A stretch of 64,000 nucleotides of DNA from Musa acuminata AAA Group (Eukaryota > Streptophyta > Magnoliopsida > Zingiberales > Musaceae), in assembly GCF_036884655.1 (NCBI RefSeq), contig NC_088356.1, positions 16,932,001-16,996,000 on the forward strand, read 5' to 3'. Position numbers and translations under genes: made by a program. Of this stretch, positions 1 to 9,540 are shown piece by piece (position 1 is the stretch's first letter; each line of letters starts with the position of its first letter). Below the pieces are notes generated by a model that had not been told where the DNA came from, made no database searches, and saw only the letters and a list, made by a program, of their open reading frames with translations.

Positions 1-903
1 AGGAGGAGGAGATTCACTTCCCATAAGAATTGGTGTTTCGGGTTGTTCTATTGGTGTAGGAATTGGATCCGTCCTTCTAGGCTGCCTAACCCATATGCCA
101 TTGCTAAAAGTGCACCTAAGTTTTTTCAGCAGGTTTTTATTTATTATGTTATATCGATCATTTTGAATAGATTCTTCATCGGGTGGAATGCAAATGTCAT
201 AGGCATGAAGAATTCTAGTGATTAACCTCCCATATGGCAATATAGTATCTTTAGTCATAATTTCCTGCATGTGTTGGCGAATCAAGTACCCAAAACAATT
301 ATGCTGACCGGTCATAATCCAATACATGGTTCCTATCTCTAATTGACCTACTTCGTCAAGATGAAATTGTTTGGGGAATATGATGCTTGTGATAATGTGA
401 TGAAGAATTTTAGAGTTGAAAGGCATTAAGTGTTCACAGCTCTTGGGTAGGAAGTCAAGGTTTGGATTTGCAAAAATTGTTTTCACGGCTTCGGAATAGG
501 TTGCTCCTATTTTTTTGACGTCCCATTTACCTTTAAAATAGCATCCCCTATCTTTTTCAGTTATGCCAATTAGCTCACAAATGGTGCTGTCAAAAATTCT
601 AATGGGTGTTCCTAGAATGTAAGTGCTTAGGCTATCATTGTCTTCATATAGGTTGGCATAGAACAATCTCACTAACCGTGGATAGATTGGTTCATCTATT
701 TGTAGTAGAGGTAGAGCTTCTAGTTGAGCAAACCACTTAATGGGATCTAAGTCCTCTAGTTCATCCAAATCAACGTATTTTCCCTTATGGACACATCGTG
801 TTTCAAATTTTGGAAAGCTAAGGGCTACCTCTTTTGATCTAAAATGGTCATGGTTATATGAATCTCCTTCAATCCTTATTCCTTTTGATCTCTTTGGAGC
901 CAT
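1..903 (-). CDS. envelope-like / putative plant transposon protein ORF, partial
   Basis: Reading from an ATG at 903-901 there are 301 codons without a stop up to the window edge, so the C-terminus is missing. The start reads MAPKRSKGIRIEG. About residues 75-100 hold a YPRLVRLFYANL segment followed by a TPIRIFDSTICELIGI segment. This pattern recurs in the plant family annotated as 'putative plant transposon protein' or 'envelope-like protein', often found downstream of pol in Sireviruses. The C-terminal part becomes proline-rich. No signal peptide or membrane helix is visible in this part. It lies in a different frame from pol with about 510 bases between, so simple pol stop-codon readthrough cannot express it. 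The family assignment is from remembered motifs. Confidence 0.72.
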   Translation of the reverse strand, partial: MAPKRSKGIRIEGDSYNHDHFRSKEVALSFPKFETRCVHKGKYVDLDELEDLDPIKWFAQLEALPLLQIDEPIYPRLVRLFYANLYEDNDSLSTYILGTPIRIFDSTICELIGITEKDRGCYFKGKWDVKKIGATYSEAVKTIFANPNLDFLPKSCEHLMPFNSKILHHIITSIIFPKQFHLDEVGQLEIGTMYWIMTGQHNCFGYLIRQHMQEIMTKDTILPYGRLITRILHAYDICIPPDEESIQNDRYNIINKNLLKKLRCTFSNGIWVRQPRRTDPIPTPIEQPETPILMGSESPPP

Positions 904-1414
904 TTTCTAGACAAGATGATGATGAAATTGTGAAAAATAAGCAAGAGAAAGAGAAAAGAAAGGAGGGATTTCAAGTGTTACCTTGTGGAGATTATGTTGA
1001 GAGATGGAAAGCTTGGACCACCAAGAATCCTTCTCCAATGTTTCTAAGAGTTAGAATGAGGGTTAGAGGGAATGGGAGAGGGTTTTGGAGAGGTCTTTCT
1101 TCGGGTTGGGGGCGGTGTCACCGCCGGCCCTAACCCCTCGGGTTAAAAGGGTGACTCGGTCGGTGTCACCGCCAAACTGGTCGGTGTCACCGCCTGGCGC
1201 CCGAGCGCCAGTCGGTGCAACCGCCGGATCTGGCGGTGCCACCGCTGGCATCACGCGGAGGAAAGAAAAAAAAATTTTCTTCCTTCCTTTTGTTTAGCTT
1301 CTTCCCTCAAGATCATAATTTATACTTTAATGGATCATTTTGAATTGAAGAAGAAGGAAGAATTCAAATTCATAAACGAAGGGAAAAGAACGAGTCCTTT
1401 TTGTGAAGTTCATT
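904..1414 (-). promoter_or_regulatory. pol-env spacer: palindrome array and candidate leader intron
   Basis: This 511-base spacer separates the pol stop from the env-like ATG. In sense order it holds an A-rich stretch, a GC-rich palindrome array (about 1106-1250), a C/T-rich leader, a donor-like CACAAG|GTAACA (boundary 982/981), a pyrimidine-rich stretch and an acceptor-like TTGTCTAG (boundary 907/906) four bases before the ATG. The implied intron is 75 bases. The arrangement suggests a separate or spliced env-like mRNA. No TATA box was seen here. Confidence 0.45.
1106..1250. repeat. GGCGGTG-N-CACCGCC palindrome array in the internal region
   Basis: Several copies of the GGCGGTGTCACCGCC-type motif occur here, diverged as GGTGTCACCGCC, GGTGCAACCGCC and GGTGCCACCGC. 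The same motif forms the U3 arrays of every Sirevirus LTR in the window. Short ORFs across it are by-products of the repeats. Confidence 0.8.
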
Positions 1415-2278
1415 TTAGGGACAATTTAGCATGCCTAATTCCCTTCGGATGAATTCAAATTGGTCTTCATTCAAAGCTTTTGTAAATATATCTGCTAATT
1501 GATGCTTTGTGTCAATGAATTCTAGAACAACATCATTGTTAAGAACATGATTGCGTATGAAATGATGCCTAACGTCGATGTGCTTAGTTCTAGAGTGCTG
1601 AATTGGATTTTTAGTAAGGCATATGGCACTAGTATTATCGTATTTTATGGGAATATTTTCAAGATGAATTCCATAGTCTTCTAATGTATTTTTCATCCAA
1701 ATTACTTGTGCACAACATGCACTTGCAGCAATGTATTCGGCTTCCGCCGTAGATAGTGCAACTGAATTTTGTTTCTTGGAAGTCCAAGAAACAAGTGCAT
1801 GTCCTAAAAATTGGCATGTTCCGGATGTACTTTTTCTATCTATCCTGCATCCGCCAAAATCGGCATCTGCATAAGCTATTAGATCGAATTTTTCAGATTT
1901 TGGATACCACAATCCTAAATTTAGAGTTTCTTTAAGATACCTAAATATTCTTTTAACACTCTTAAGGTGAGATAATTTAGGATTAGATTGAAACCTAGCG
2001 CGAAGTCCTACACTAAACATAATATCCGGTCTAGTCGCAGTGAGGTAGAGTAGACTACCTATCATTCCCCTATATGTTTTTTGATCGAAACTTTCACCAT
2101 TTTCATCCATATCTAACTTAGTCGCAATACTCATAGGGGTGTTTATTGCTTTTGAATTATCCATGTTAAATAGTTTTAACAATTCTAATGTATATTTAGA
2201 TTGGTTAAGAAATATACCATTACTAAGTTGTTTGATTTGTAATCCCAAAAAGAAAGTTAATTCACCCATTAAACTCAT
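1415..2278 (-). pseudogene. Copia pol: C-terminal reverse transcriptase and RNase H segment
   Basis: The 287-residue block opens with MSLMGELTFFLGLQI, the end of the Copia RT domain, and runs into RNase H. Visible RNase H landmarks are YADADFGG with its catalytic Asp, the KSTSG motif, LSTAEAEY carrying the catalytic Glu, and DNTSAICL. The end has the usual TKHIDVRHHFIR and ADIFTKAL segments, so the C-terminus is complete at LGMLNCP. It is in frame with the preceding RT block and separated from it by one TAA at 2285-2287. That stop sits where related proteins usually have Glu, so a single change such as GAA to TAA would explain it. Confidence 0.95.
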
Positions 2279-2284
2279 TTCAAA

Positions 2285-2767
2285 TTAAAGACTCATACAT
2301 TTGGTAAATGATTCACATAGTGATTCATCCGAAGAGCCAAACACAATATCGTCAACATAAATTTGCACAATAAGAAAATTATTTTTAAAATGTTTAATAA
2401 ACAATGTAGTATCAACCTTACCTTTGGTAAAATTATTTAAAATAAGAAAGGAACTAAGCCTTTCATACCAAGCTCTAGGAACTTGTTTTAAGCCATAGAG
2501 AGCTTTAGTCAATTTGAATACATGATTAGGAAGAAGAGAATTTTCAAATCCGGGAGGTTGTTCGACAAATACTTCTTCGGAAATAAAACCATTCAAGAAA
2601 GCACTTTTAACATCCATTTGAAATAGTTTAAAATTATTACTACTAGCATAGGCAAGGAACATCCTTATGGCTTCTAATTGAGCCACGGGAGCGAAGGTTT
2701 CTTCGTAATCGATACCTTCTTCTTGGTTGAAACCTTTGGCCACTAATCTAGCCTTGTTTCTAACCAC
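2285..2767 (-). pseudogene. Copia pol: reverse transcriptase core (RVT_2)
   Basis: The 160 residues hold the Copia-type RT core: [27 protein letters not shown] with the first catalytic Asp, the [13 protein letters not shown] segment, and the YVDD active site near residue 138. The enzyme copies element RNA into cDNA inside the virus-like particle. The block is continuous in frame with the integrase segment upstream, broken only by a TAA at 2783-2785, where this family usually reads NKLDENG (TTA to TAA). All catalytic residues seen are intact, so only nonsense codons disable it. Confidence 0.95.
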
Positions 2768-2782
2768 GATACCATTTTCGTC

Positions 2783-4396
2783 TTACTTGTTTCTAAAGAC
2801 CCACTTAGTACCTATGACTAAGTGGTTACTTGGTCTAGGAACAAGCTTCCATACCTCATTCCTCTCAAATTGGTTCAATTCTTCTTGCATTGCAATGACC
2901 CAAAAATCATCTTTTAAGGCTTCGTCAATGCATTTAGGTTCAATTTGAGAAAGGAAAGCGGCGTTAGCACAGAAATTTTTGAAAGAAGAACGAATTTGAA
3001 CCCCTTTTGGTGTATCTCCTATAATTTGCTCTTTTGGATGAGCATCTACATACTTCCATTCTTTTGGTAAAGAAATTTCGGAAGAAGATGCATTCAAATG
3101 GCTATTTTGAGGAGAGGGTTCATTTAAATTCAAATTATCAAAACCGAGATCATCATCAAAATCATTTTTCTTTAAATCGGAAATTTCATTAAAAACTACA
3201 TGAATAGACTCTTCAATTACTAAAGTTCTTTTATTAAAAACCCGAAAAGCTTTAGAAACGGAAGAGTAACCAAGAAAGATGCCTTCATCGGATTTAGCAT
3301 CAAATTTCCCTAAAGCATCCCTTTCATTTAAAATAAAGCATTTACAACCAAAAACTTTAAAATAGGAGATGTTTGGTTTTTTGTTATTCCATAATTCATA
3401 GGGAGTTTTGGATAAGGATGGTCTTATTAGGACTCTATTCATGATGTAGCAAGCCGTATTTACGGCTTCGGCCCAAAAGTACTTAGGTAAACTATGTTCA
3501 TTCAACATAGTTCTTGCCATTTCTTGTAGGTTTCTATTTTTCCTTTCAACTACTCCATTTTGTTGAGGATTTCTTGGAGTTGAGAAGTTGTGATTGTACC
3601 CATTACTTTCGCAAAAATTTTGAAAGTCACGGTTTTGGAATTCACCACCGTGATCACTCCGAATTGATGAAATCATGAAGCCTTTTTCGTTTTGAGTGAG
3701 TTTACAAAATTTAGATAAACACTTGAAGCAATCACTTTTGTGAGCTAAGAAATAGGTCCAAGTGTATCTAGAGTAGTCATCCACAATCACAAAAGCATAT
3801 TTGCTTCCACCTAGACTTATTGTATCAATTGGTCCAAATAAGTCCAAATGGATCAATTGTAATGGTCTAGTAGTGCTAATTTGATTTTTTGGTTTGAAGC
3901 TTATTTTTATTTGTTTGCCTAGTTGACATGCATCGCATACTTTGTCCTTAATAAACTTTATATTTGGAATTCCTCGTACTAATTCTTGAGATGAGATCTT
4001 AGATATTGTTTTCATGCTTGCATGGCCTAATCTCCTATGCCAAAGCCAAGCATCATCATTTACGGCAGAGAAGCACATTTCATTACTTAGTTCATCAAGA
4101 TTGATGGTATATACATTATTTTGTTTTAAAGCAATTATAGTCATGTTATGATTTGATTTTTCAATAATGCACATATTTGATTCAAATCTAACGATGTAAC
4201 CTTTATCGCATAGTTGACTAATAGTCAAGAGATTATGTTTCAATCCATCAACTAGTAAGACATCATCAATGGAAAAATTAAATTTGTTACCAATAGTTCC
4301 CTTGCCAATGATTTTGCCCTTGTTGTTGTCTCCGAAGGTAACGTACCCTTCTTCTTTGCTAGTGAGCATAGAGAAATGAGATGGATCTCCAGTCAT
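2783..4396 (-). pseudogene. Copia pol: end of protease, integrase, start of RT
   Basis: Just upstream in the same frame, across the TAG at 4454, is the aspartic protease signature DSGCSRHMTG. Then follow the GAG-pre-integrase zinc-binding region (LWHRRLGHASM ... CDACQLGK, an HHCC arrangement) and the rve integrase core. Its three acidic residues are recognisable in HLDLFGP, RSDHGGEF and QQNGVVERKNR. Downstream come the GIFLGYSS and KAFRVFNKRT segments and the run into RT (EEALKDDFW-like, then GTKWVFRNK). The integrase would insert cDNA with a 5-bp staggered cut, matching the 5-bp target duplications at elements C and D. The block ends at a premature TAA. Confidence 0.95.
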
Positions 4397-4453
4397 ATGT
4401 CTTGAGCATCCACTATCGAGATACCATCTCTTGCTCCTAGCTTGTGGGTTTGT

Positions 4454-4897
4454 CTACAAAAGAGGATGATTTTTAGGTACCCATTTGATTTTGGGTGCCT
4501 CAAAAATTGACCCACTAACTTTGTTATTTATGATTGAATTCTTTATAGTTCCTTTAGGAACCCATATTAATTTTTGTGAACTAATTTTCCTAAATGGGCA
4601 TTTGTAGGTAATATGTCCGGATTTGCAACAAAAGTTGCATTTCATATAAGAGGAGACATGTAATGTAGGTCCTTTTATGAAAGTGGTAGGATTTTGATGT
4701 AATCCTTTTACAAATCCAATTCCATTTCTATTTGCGATGTGACCCTTGTGTGCAAGGATCATATCTAATCCTTTGCTACCAACCTTAAACTTGTTTAAGG
4801 TTTCCTTAAGAAGCAAATTTTCATTTTTTATTACTTCTAAGTGCTCACACTTAGAGCATGGAGGAGTTTGAAGACTATCAAACTTATCTTGTAGCAA
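4454..4897 (-). pseudogene. Copia gag-pol linker with second CCHC zinc knuckle
   Basis: This 147-residue stretch is in the same frame as gag and pol and lies between the TAG at 4994-4996 and the TAG at 4454-4456. It starts in a coiled-coil-like Lys/Leu-rich part and contains a second nucleocapsid-type knuckle, CNFCCKSGHITYKCP (C-x2-C-x4-H-x4-C). Two knuckles, one in gag and one before protease, fit Sireviruses. Both flanking stops are TAG, which single C-to-T changes in CAG could produce, but the ancestral codons are not known from this copy alone. Confidence 0.85.
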
Positions 4898-4993
4898 AGC
4901 ATGCTCTTTCTTTAAGATACTTAACTTCTTGCTAACAGTTCTACATTCATCAAATAATTCATGAAAAGCGATAGATAGTTCTTCAAAAGATAA

Positions 4994-6004
4994 CTATTCA
5001 TTAAATAAATCACATACCTCTTCTCCTAACGCCATTAGCGCGTAATGAGCAACTTGCTCGGTGTTGGACTCCTCTTCTTCGGATGCGCTTGAATCATCCC
5101 ACATTGCCTTGAACGCCTTCTTCTTTGATGTTCTCTTTTTGCCTTGAGGACAATCGTTCTTATAGTGTCCCGGTTTTTTGCATTCATAGCAAATCACTTG
5201 GTCCTTCTTTTGTTCAAATTTATTTTTTGTATTATTTTTAAATCTGTTCTTTCTTAAATATTTTTTAAATTTTTGAGTCAAAAGTGCAATGTCATTGTCA
5301 CTGTCCTCATCACTTGATGTTCCTTTCAAGTGGTCTTCTTGTGATTTGAGTGCCATATCCTTCCTGTTCTTTGGAAGGGGGTTCTCGAGCTCGTTATGAG
5401 CTTGACATGTCATTTTGTAGGTCATTAGAGACCCAATGAGTTCTTCAAGAGGGAATGCTTTAAGGTCTTTGGCCTCTTGAATGGCCGTAACTTTTGGATC
5501 CCAACTTTTAGGGAGGGATCTTAAGATTTTAGTTACTAGTTCAAAGTTAGTAAAATCTTTACCAAGAGCTTTGAGTCCATTGATGACATCCGTAAATCGG
5601 GTGTACATGTCTCCGATGGACTCACTTGGTTTCATTCGGAAAAGTTCGTAAGAGTGCACAAGGATGTTGATTTTGGACTCTTTCACTCGGCTAGTGCCTT
5701 CATGAGTGACCTCAAGAGTTCTCCAAATATCAAAAGCCGAATCACACATTGAAACACGATTAAATTCGTTTTTGTCTAGTGCACAAAACAAGGCATTCAT
5801 AGCCTTTGCATTTAAAGCAAAAACCTTCTTCTCTGATTCATCCCATTCGCTCATCGGAAGAGAAGATTTTTGAAATCCATTCTCGACAATAGACCAAAGC
5901 TCAAAGTCCATAGAAATGAGGAAGATTCTCATGCGAGTCTTCCAATATGTGTAATCCGACCCATTAAACAAAGGTGGTCGTGCAATAGAATGGCCCTCTT
6001 GCAT
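4994..6004 (-). CDS. Gag polyprotein of element A, with CCHC zinc knuckle
   Basis: The 336-residue ORF opens MQEGHSIARPPLFNGSDYTY, followed by the Copia gag (UBN2-type) domain: YWKTRMRIFL, LNAKAMNALFCALDKNEFNRV, the VKESKINIL segment, SIGDMYTRFTDVINGLKALG and LPKSWDPKVTAIQEA. Near residue 275 is a complete knuckle CYECKKPGHYKNDCP, followed by an acidic SSASEEEESNTE stretch. Gag builds the virus-like particle. The start is the first ATG after the primer site and is matched in element C. The TAG end lies nine codons after a strong GAG|GTATGT donor-like site. In this copy the stop separates gag from pol; whether it is original or a mutation cannot be decided from one copy. Confidence 0.93.
   Translation of the reverse strand: MQEGHSIARPPLFNGSDYTYWKTRMRIFLISMDFELWSIVENGFQKSSLPMSEWDESEKKVFALNAKAMNALFCALDKNEFNRVSMCDSAFDIWRTLEVTHEGTSRVKESKINILVHSYELFRMKPSESIGDMYTRFTDVINGLKALGKDFTNFELVTKILRSLPKSWDPKVTAIQEAKDLKAFPLEELIGSLMTYKMTCQAHNELENPLPKNRKDMALKSQEDHLKGTSSDEDSDNDIALLTQKFKKYLRKNRFKNNTKNKFEQKKDQVICYECKKPGHYKNDCPQGKKRTSKKKAFKAMWDDSSASEEEESNTEQVAHYALMALGEEVCDLFNE
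5011..5020 (-). promoter_or_regulatory. splice-donor-like site at the end of gag
   Basis: On the minus strand the sequence is GAG|GTATGTG (boundary 5018/5017), close to the plant donor consensus. Copia elements are known to make a spliced short-gag RNA using a donor after gag, so the position is suggestive. Use of the site is unproven. Confidence 0.4.
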
Positions 6005-6057
6005 GCCGGAGTAAGCAATCTCTCTTGGGTATTAAACCAAATATGAGAGATAACCTT

Positions 6058-6069
6058 GCTCTGATACCA
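6058..6069 (-). promoter_or_regulatory. primer-binding site, initiator Met-tRNA (element A)
   Basis: Minus-strand TGGTATCAGAGC lies two bases inside the LTR end (…CCTAACA). It matches the 3' end of plant initiator methionine tRNA, the usual Copia minus-strand primer. Confidence 0.9.
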
Positions 6070-6568
6070 CTTGTTAGGATCGGAGCGGCACTAAGAGGGG
6101 GGGTGAATTAGTGCAGCGGATTAAAACTTCGATTTTAATAAGATCTTTCGTACGTTAAGAACGAAACTTGAGAAATTTAACTTGAAGGCGTATTCTTGAA
6201 GTTGCGTAGCAAGAGTAATAAGGAACTAAAGTAGTAAGAAGATTTGCAGTAATGTAAATGACAATAATAAAGAGCAAACCAGAGATTACGCCGATTTTTA
6301 GAGTGGTTCGGTCAAATGACCTACTCCACTTGCGAGGCCCCTCTTCGATGAGGCTCCCACCTTCCACTAGCAAGTCTCTTGAAATGGAAGGGTAAACACC
6401 CCTCTTACAACCTTTTACAAGCAGCTCAACCTCTTACAAATTTTCAATAAGAAATGAGGAGGAGAACTCTCTAGCAAATTGAAAACAAGACTTGCTAAGA
6501 CTTTCTAAGACTTTTCTCTCAATCAAAATGCTTCTCAAAAGTTGTAACCTCAGCTGAGATTTGAGGGG

Positions 6569-6576
6569 TATTTATA
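6569..6576 (-). promoter_or_regulatory. TATA box of LTR A
   Basis: TATAAATA in the context GCCTATAAATACCCC, conserved in all intact LTRs of the family in this window. Confidence 0.75.
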
Positions 6577-6635
6577 GGCCTCAAGAGGATTCAAATTTTG
6601 GGCTTCAAAATTTGAATTCTCTTAGGGTTCCCGGT

Positions 6636-6755
6636 GCTGGAGGTGCCACCGCCCAGCCAGGCGGTGCCACCGCCCAGCGCTCGGGTGCTGGACGGTGCAA
6701 CCGCCCAGCCAAGGAGGTGTCACCGCCCAGCCAGGCGGTTCCACCGCCTAGCTTT
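6636..6755. repeat. U3 palindrome array of LTR A
   Basis: There are five GGCGGTGCCACCGCC-type units, some changed to GTTCC or GTGTC, spaced about 20-30 bases apart and just upstream of the TATA box in element sense. Repeated palindromic motifs near the promoter are a known Sirevirus feature. Confidence 0.85.
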
Positions 6756-7265
6756 CCGATTCATTGGTTTGGCTTAATTTTCGCCCAAACCAAATCTGAC
6801 TTTGGGCCCAGTTGGCCCCTAACCAGGATATAGGATTATCTCTTAATCCTAATCCTAATTATAGGTGAACTACATAACAAAAACACATCCTAAGCAAGTT
6901 TTTTTAACCGCGAACGTCGAGTCTTGTTCCGGCGAGCTTTCCGACGAACTTCTTCCGACGGACTCCCTGCAAGCTCCCAATCTTTGTGATGACTTTAACG
7001 AGTAGCCGAGCCTTCTCGGTGATCTCCGCGAGCCTCCGACGATTTCTTCGGCGAACTTCCGACACGTTCCCGATTTCTTCTCGGTTGGTTCCGGCAGCAT
7101 CTCCGGTGATTCTTCGGTCTCTTAAACGTCCATCGAGCTCGACTCCGGTATCCTTGCTTTATGTTTTCTGGTTATCGTAGTTAATCCTGCACACTTAACT
7201 CAATAATATGGATTAGATCAATTAACCCATCAATTGATTATATCATCAAAATCCGAGATTCAACA

Positions 7266-7513
7266 ACCCTACTGTGTGAATCACCACTAGAGAGGAGGAC
7301 GCTTGACCTCCTTCACCCTCTCCTAGAGATCTGCAAAGAAATAGGGATATACGTTCTCCCTAGGTAACACAATCTACTCTATACATAGTTTTAAGTTTCG
7401 CGGATTTTGCGCACTAATCTTCGCACGACAACGAACATCTCTTTGGGAATCGGGGATTTTGTTTTCTTATTCTTCCGCTGCGCATGTGATGTCGCCCCCC
7501 AAGATTTCCCAAC
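7266..7513 (+). mobile_element. LTR fragment of the K family (Copia), plus strand
   Basis: The end GCGCATGTGATGTCGCCC … TTCCCAACA matches, in opposite orientation, the LTR K1 sequence at 38306-38350. It is cut on the left by LTR A, so A probably inserted into it. Confidence 0.55.
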
Positions 7514-9149
7514 AAGTATCAGTGAGTCCCATGGGAGGGATTTGATCATACAGAGGTATTATCAAAGCAGTTGGAGAGTTGGACTACTCCAGAGCTCATA
7601 TTCGCTTAAGGGAGCCCGGCAAGTCAGATGACAAGGTCGAGTAAGCGAACGTTGCTACCATGGAAGCTAAGGAGAACAGAATCGATGCAAACCCTACAAG
7701 GTGATGACAGAGGCCATGCATGAGAGTTGCAGTCTGTCTTTCCATCGACCAAACGGACTGCTTGGAGAACACAAAGGTGTTGAAGCAGGGGGTCAAAAGG
7801 GGCGAGGAAGTAATGACGAGTCCAGAGGGACTTAGCTACCCAAAATCAAGCATCAGTTAGAATGGAGGTAGACTCAGAGGAGTGCCACGAAGACATATCT
7901 ACTGATCGTGAAGAAAAGCGATGCAGATACGAGGCGACGGATAGTAGGGCCATGGGCATGGCAGCGCCATGGTACCGTAGAGGTGGGACTTCCATGAAAG
8001 TCATTGATCCCGTGCTCTCATAGAGGGAGAGCGCTTGGTCATGAAAGAGGCCGAGGAGGTGGAGCATGTAGAGGCAATCTCCAAGTACTATAACAAGGCT
8101 AAAGGGTAGAGGCCGAGGAACTTCGTAAGACCGATGTCAATGAGCTTCTCATCAAGATAGCCGAAAGTGAAGGACTTCGGGTCATGCAAGGGTGCATAAC
8201 CAAGGAACGAAGTAGGCAATACATGGTGTTGTACCTTTGCTACTCAGTGGAGTAGGTGGTAGGGTTGATGGAGAAGACAGTACAATCCCAGAGGCGACCA
8301 AACCTATGAGAGAATTACTCCAAGTTGGGGTGAAAACTTCCTACATTCCAGAAGTTTGATGGCATTGAGAAGGTGAATCACAGTAACTAACTCAACGCAA
8401 GGAGTGCAAACACTTCAAGTGCTTCAGAAGTGTGAGCAAAGAGTAGGCGAAGGCCAGTAACCAGCTCGATGTATGGAGTACAACCTCGAGGAGGCGGGCG
8501 AAGTCAAGTAACCTTTGCCTTCTCAATCCTTAAGAAAATGGGCGAAACCGAGTACCCCAATTCTCTTATCTATCCAGCAGAGGAGCTCTGCATAAGTTCA
8601 AAAGACTCTTCGAAGATAATGGAAGACAATAGTTGTCAAATCTTCACCAACGGTAATCAGTGCTACTGAGAGTAGATTGTCCACTTCATTTCCCAACGAA
8701 ATGCCAATCGAAAGCGAAAGTGATGCGAACCTACTTGGAAGTGATAACTAAGTGAAAGAAGAGTCAATGGGCAAATTTTGTGGAGGAAGGACCTAAAACT
8801 TCAGAAGTTTGTGAGATGATGCTCGTTAAAAGCTCCAACAAGCATCTACCCAGTTCAAACAGCATGAGGCATTTGAGTGACTGGCGCAGTAAGGATGGTC
8901 TTTTCCTTCATTTAGAGGATCCGTAGGAATCAACAAGGATCAACACAACTCAACCAACCCCACACCAGAGTCAGAGTCATTGGTGAGTTGAAGCAGCATG
9001 GCGGATCAAAGGTTCGACTACTCAAAAACAGTAGCGGAGAGCAGCTGGGAGTCAAGAGGCGCATTGTAGCTAGAGGAGAAGATTGAAGACTCAACAAAGG
9101 TGAGGAGTTGCAGTGTCGACAAAGGCTTCAACGAGGACGTCGAAGGAAT
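7514..9149 (+). mobile_element. non-coding internal region of a degenerate LTR element (J)
   Basis: About 1.6 kb of purine-rich sequence follows a possible decayed primer site (AGTATCAG). It contains no reading frame with recognisable gag or pol motifs. It ends in a textbook plus-strand polypurine tract directly before a new LTR start. Its length and lack of coding sequence suggest a non-autonomous or heavily decayed element, possibly Ty3-like by its PPT context. Short ORFs in it have no family features. Confidence 0.45.
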
Positions 9150-9162
9150 AAGTGGGGGAGAA
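9150..9162 (+). promoter_or_regulatory. polypurine tract of element J
   Basis: AAGTGGGGGAGAA stands immediately before TGTCACGAAC, the start of an LTR. This is the standard plus-strand primer arrangement. Confidence 0.75.
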
Positions 9163-9540
9163 TGTCACGAACAAACTTCTAAACAAGATGTTTGATGTAA
9201 TGCTTATGTATGTCCGTGTCTTTTGGTATGTTTATACTTTGACTAGCATGTAGAGGGACAGCCGAATGCTTAATAGTCCCATTTTAGTTCAGTCTATAAT
9301 GGATCATTTTACCCTTTGTTATGCAACTATTCAGAGCTTGTAAAGTCTGTTTGTAATTTGCTTTGTCTATGAAGTGTTTTCGGAAATGTTTACTTGTGGA
9401 TCCCGAATGAGGCATTTTCTCTAACCCGTTCTCTCTTTTGTGGGTCCTAAGGGACATGGGAGGCTTCGGGGAGGCTGACCTTTACGGACGGACACGTAAG
9501 GGTACCGCACGACTTAGGCAAAACCAGCTAGTCCGTGACA
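9163..9540 (+). mobile_element. truncated 3' LTR of element J
   Basis: It starts TGTCACGAACAAAC right after the PPT and is interrupted near 9540, where the Sirevirus LTR of element B begins inside its palindrome array. No second copy of this LTR is present to fix its full length. Confidence 0.55.

Larger units (their letters stand above)
1..7265 (-). mobile_element. Element A: Sirevirus (Copia) LTR retrotransposon, autonomous type, 3' LTR outside window
   Basis: Read on the minus strand the order is 5' LTR (7265 to 6072), primer-binding site, gag, protease, integrase, reverse transcriptase and RNase H in a single frame (6004 to 1415), a GC-rich palindrome spacer, then an envelope-like ORF leaving the window at base 1. 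The order INT-RT-RH defines Ty1/Copia. A large additional ORF after pol and two zinc knuckles are typical of the SIRE/Maximus lineage. This is the only copy here that encodes pol, so its type is the likely helper for the gag-only relatives. Four in-frame stops make this copy inactive. The 3' LTR and one target-site flank lie left of the window. Confidence 0.93.
6072..7265 (-). mobile_element. 5' LTR of element A (about 1.19 kb)
   Basis: In element sense it runs from TGTTGAATCTCGG at 7265 to …GATCCTAACA at 6072, with TG…CA ends. It contains a GC palindrome array (6636-6755), a TATA box TATAAATA (complement of 6569-6576) and the AT-rich R/U5 part ending in the conserved G-run block. It lacks the roughly 300-bp GC-rich U3 module present in all gag-only copies, and it is the shortest LTR here. 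Confidence 0.92.

Noticed and set aside
1063..1297. ORFs of 63-70 codons on both strands across the GC-rich array
   Set aside because: They arise from palindromic repeats, are open on both strands at once, and show no domain or start context.
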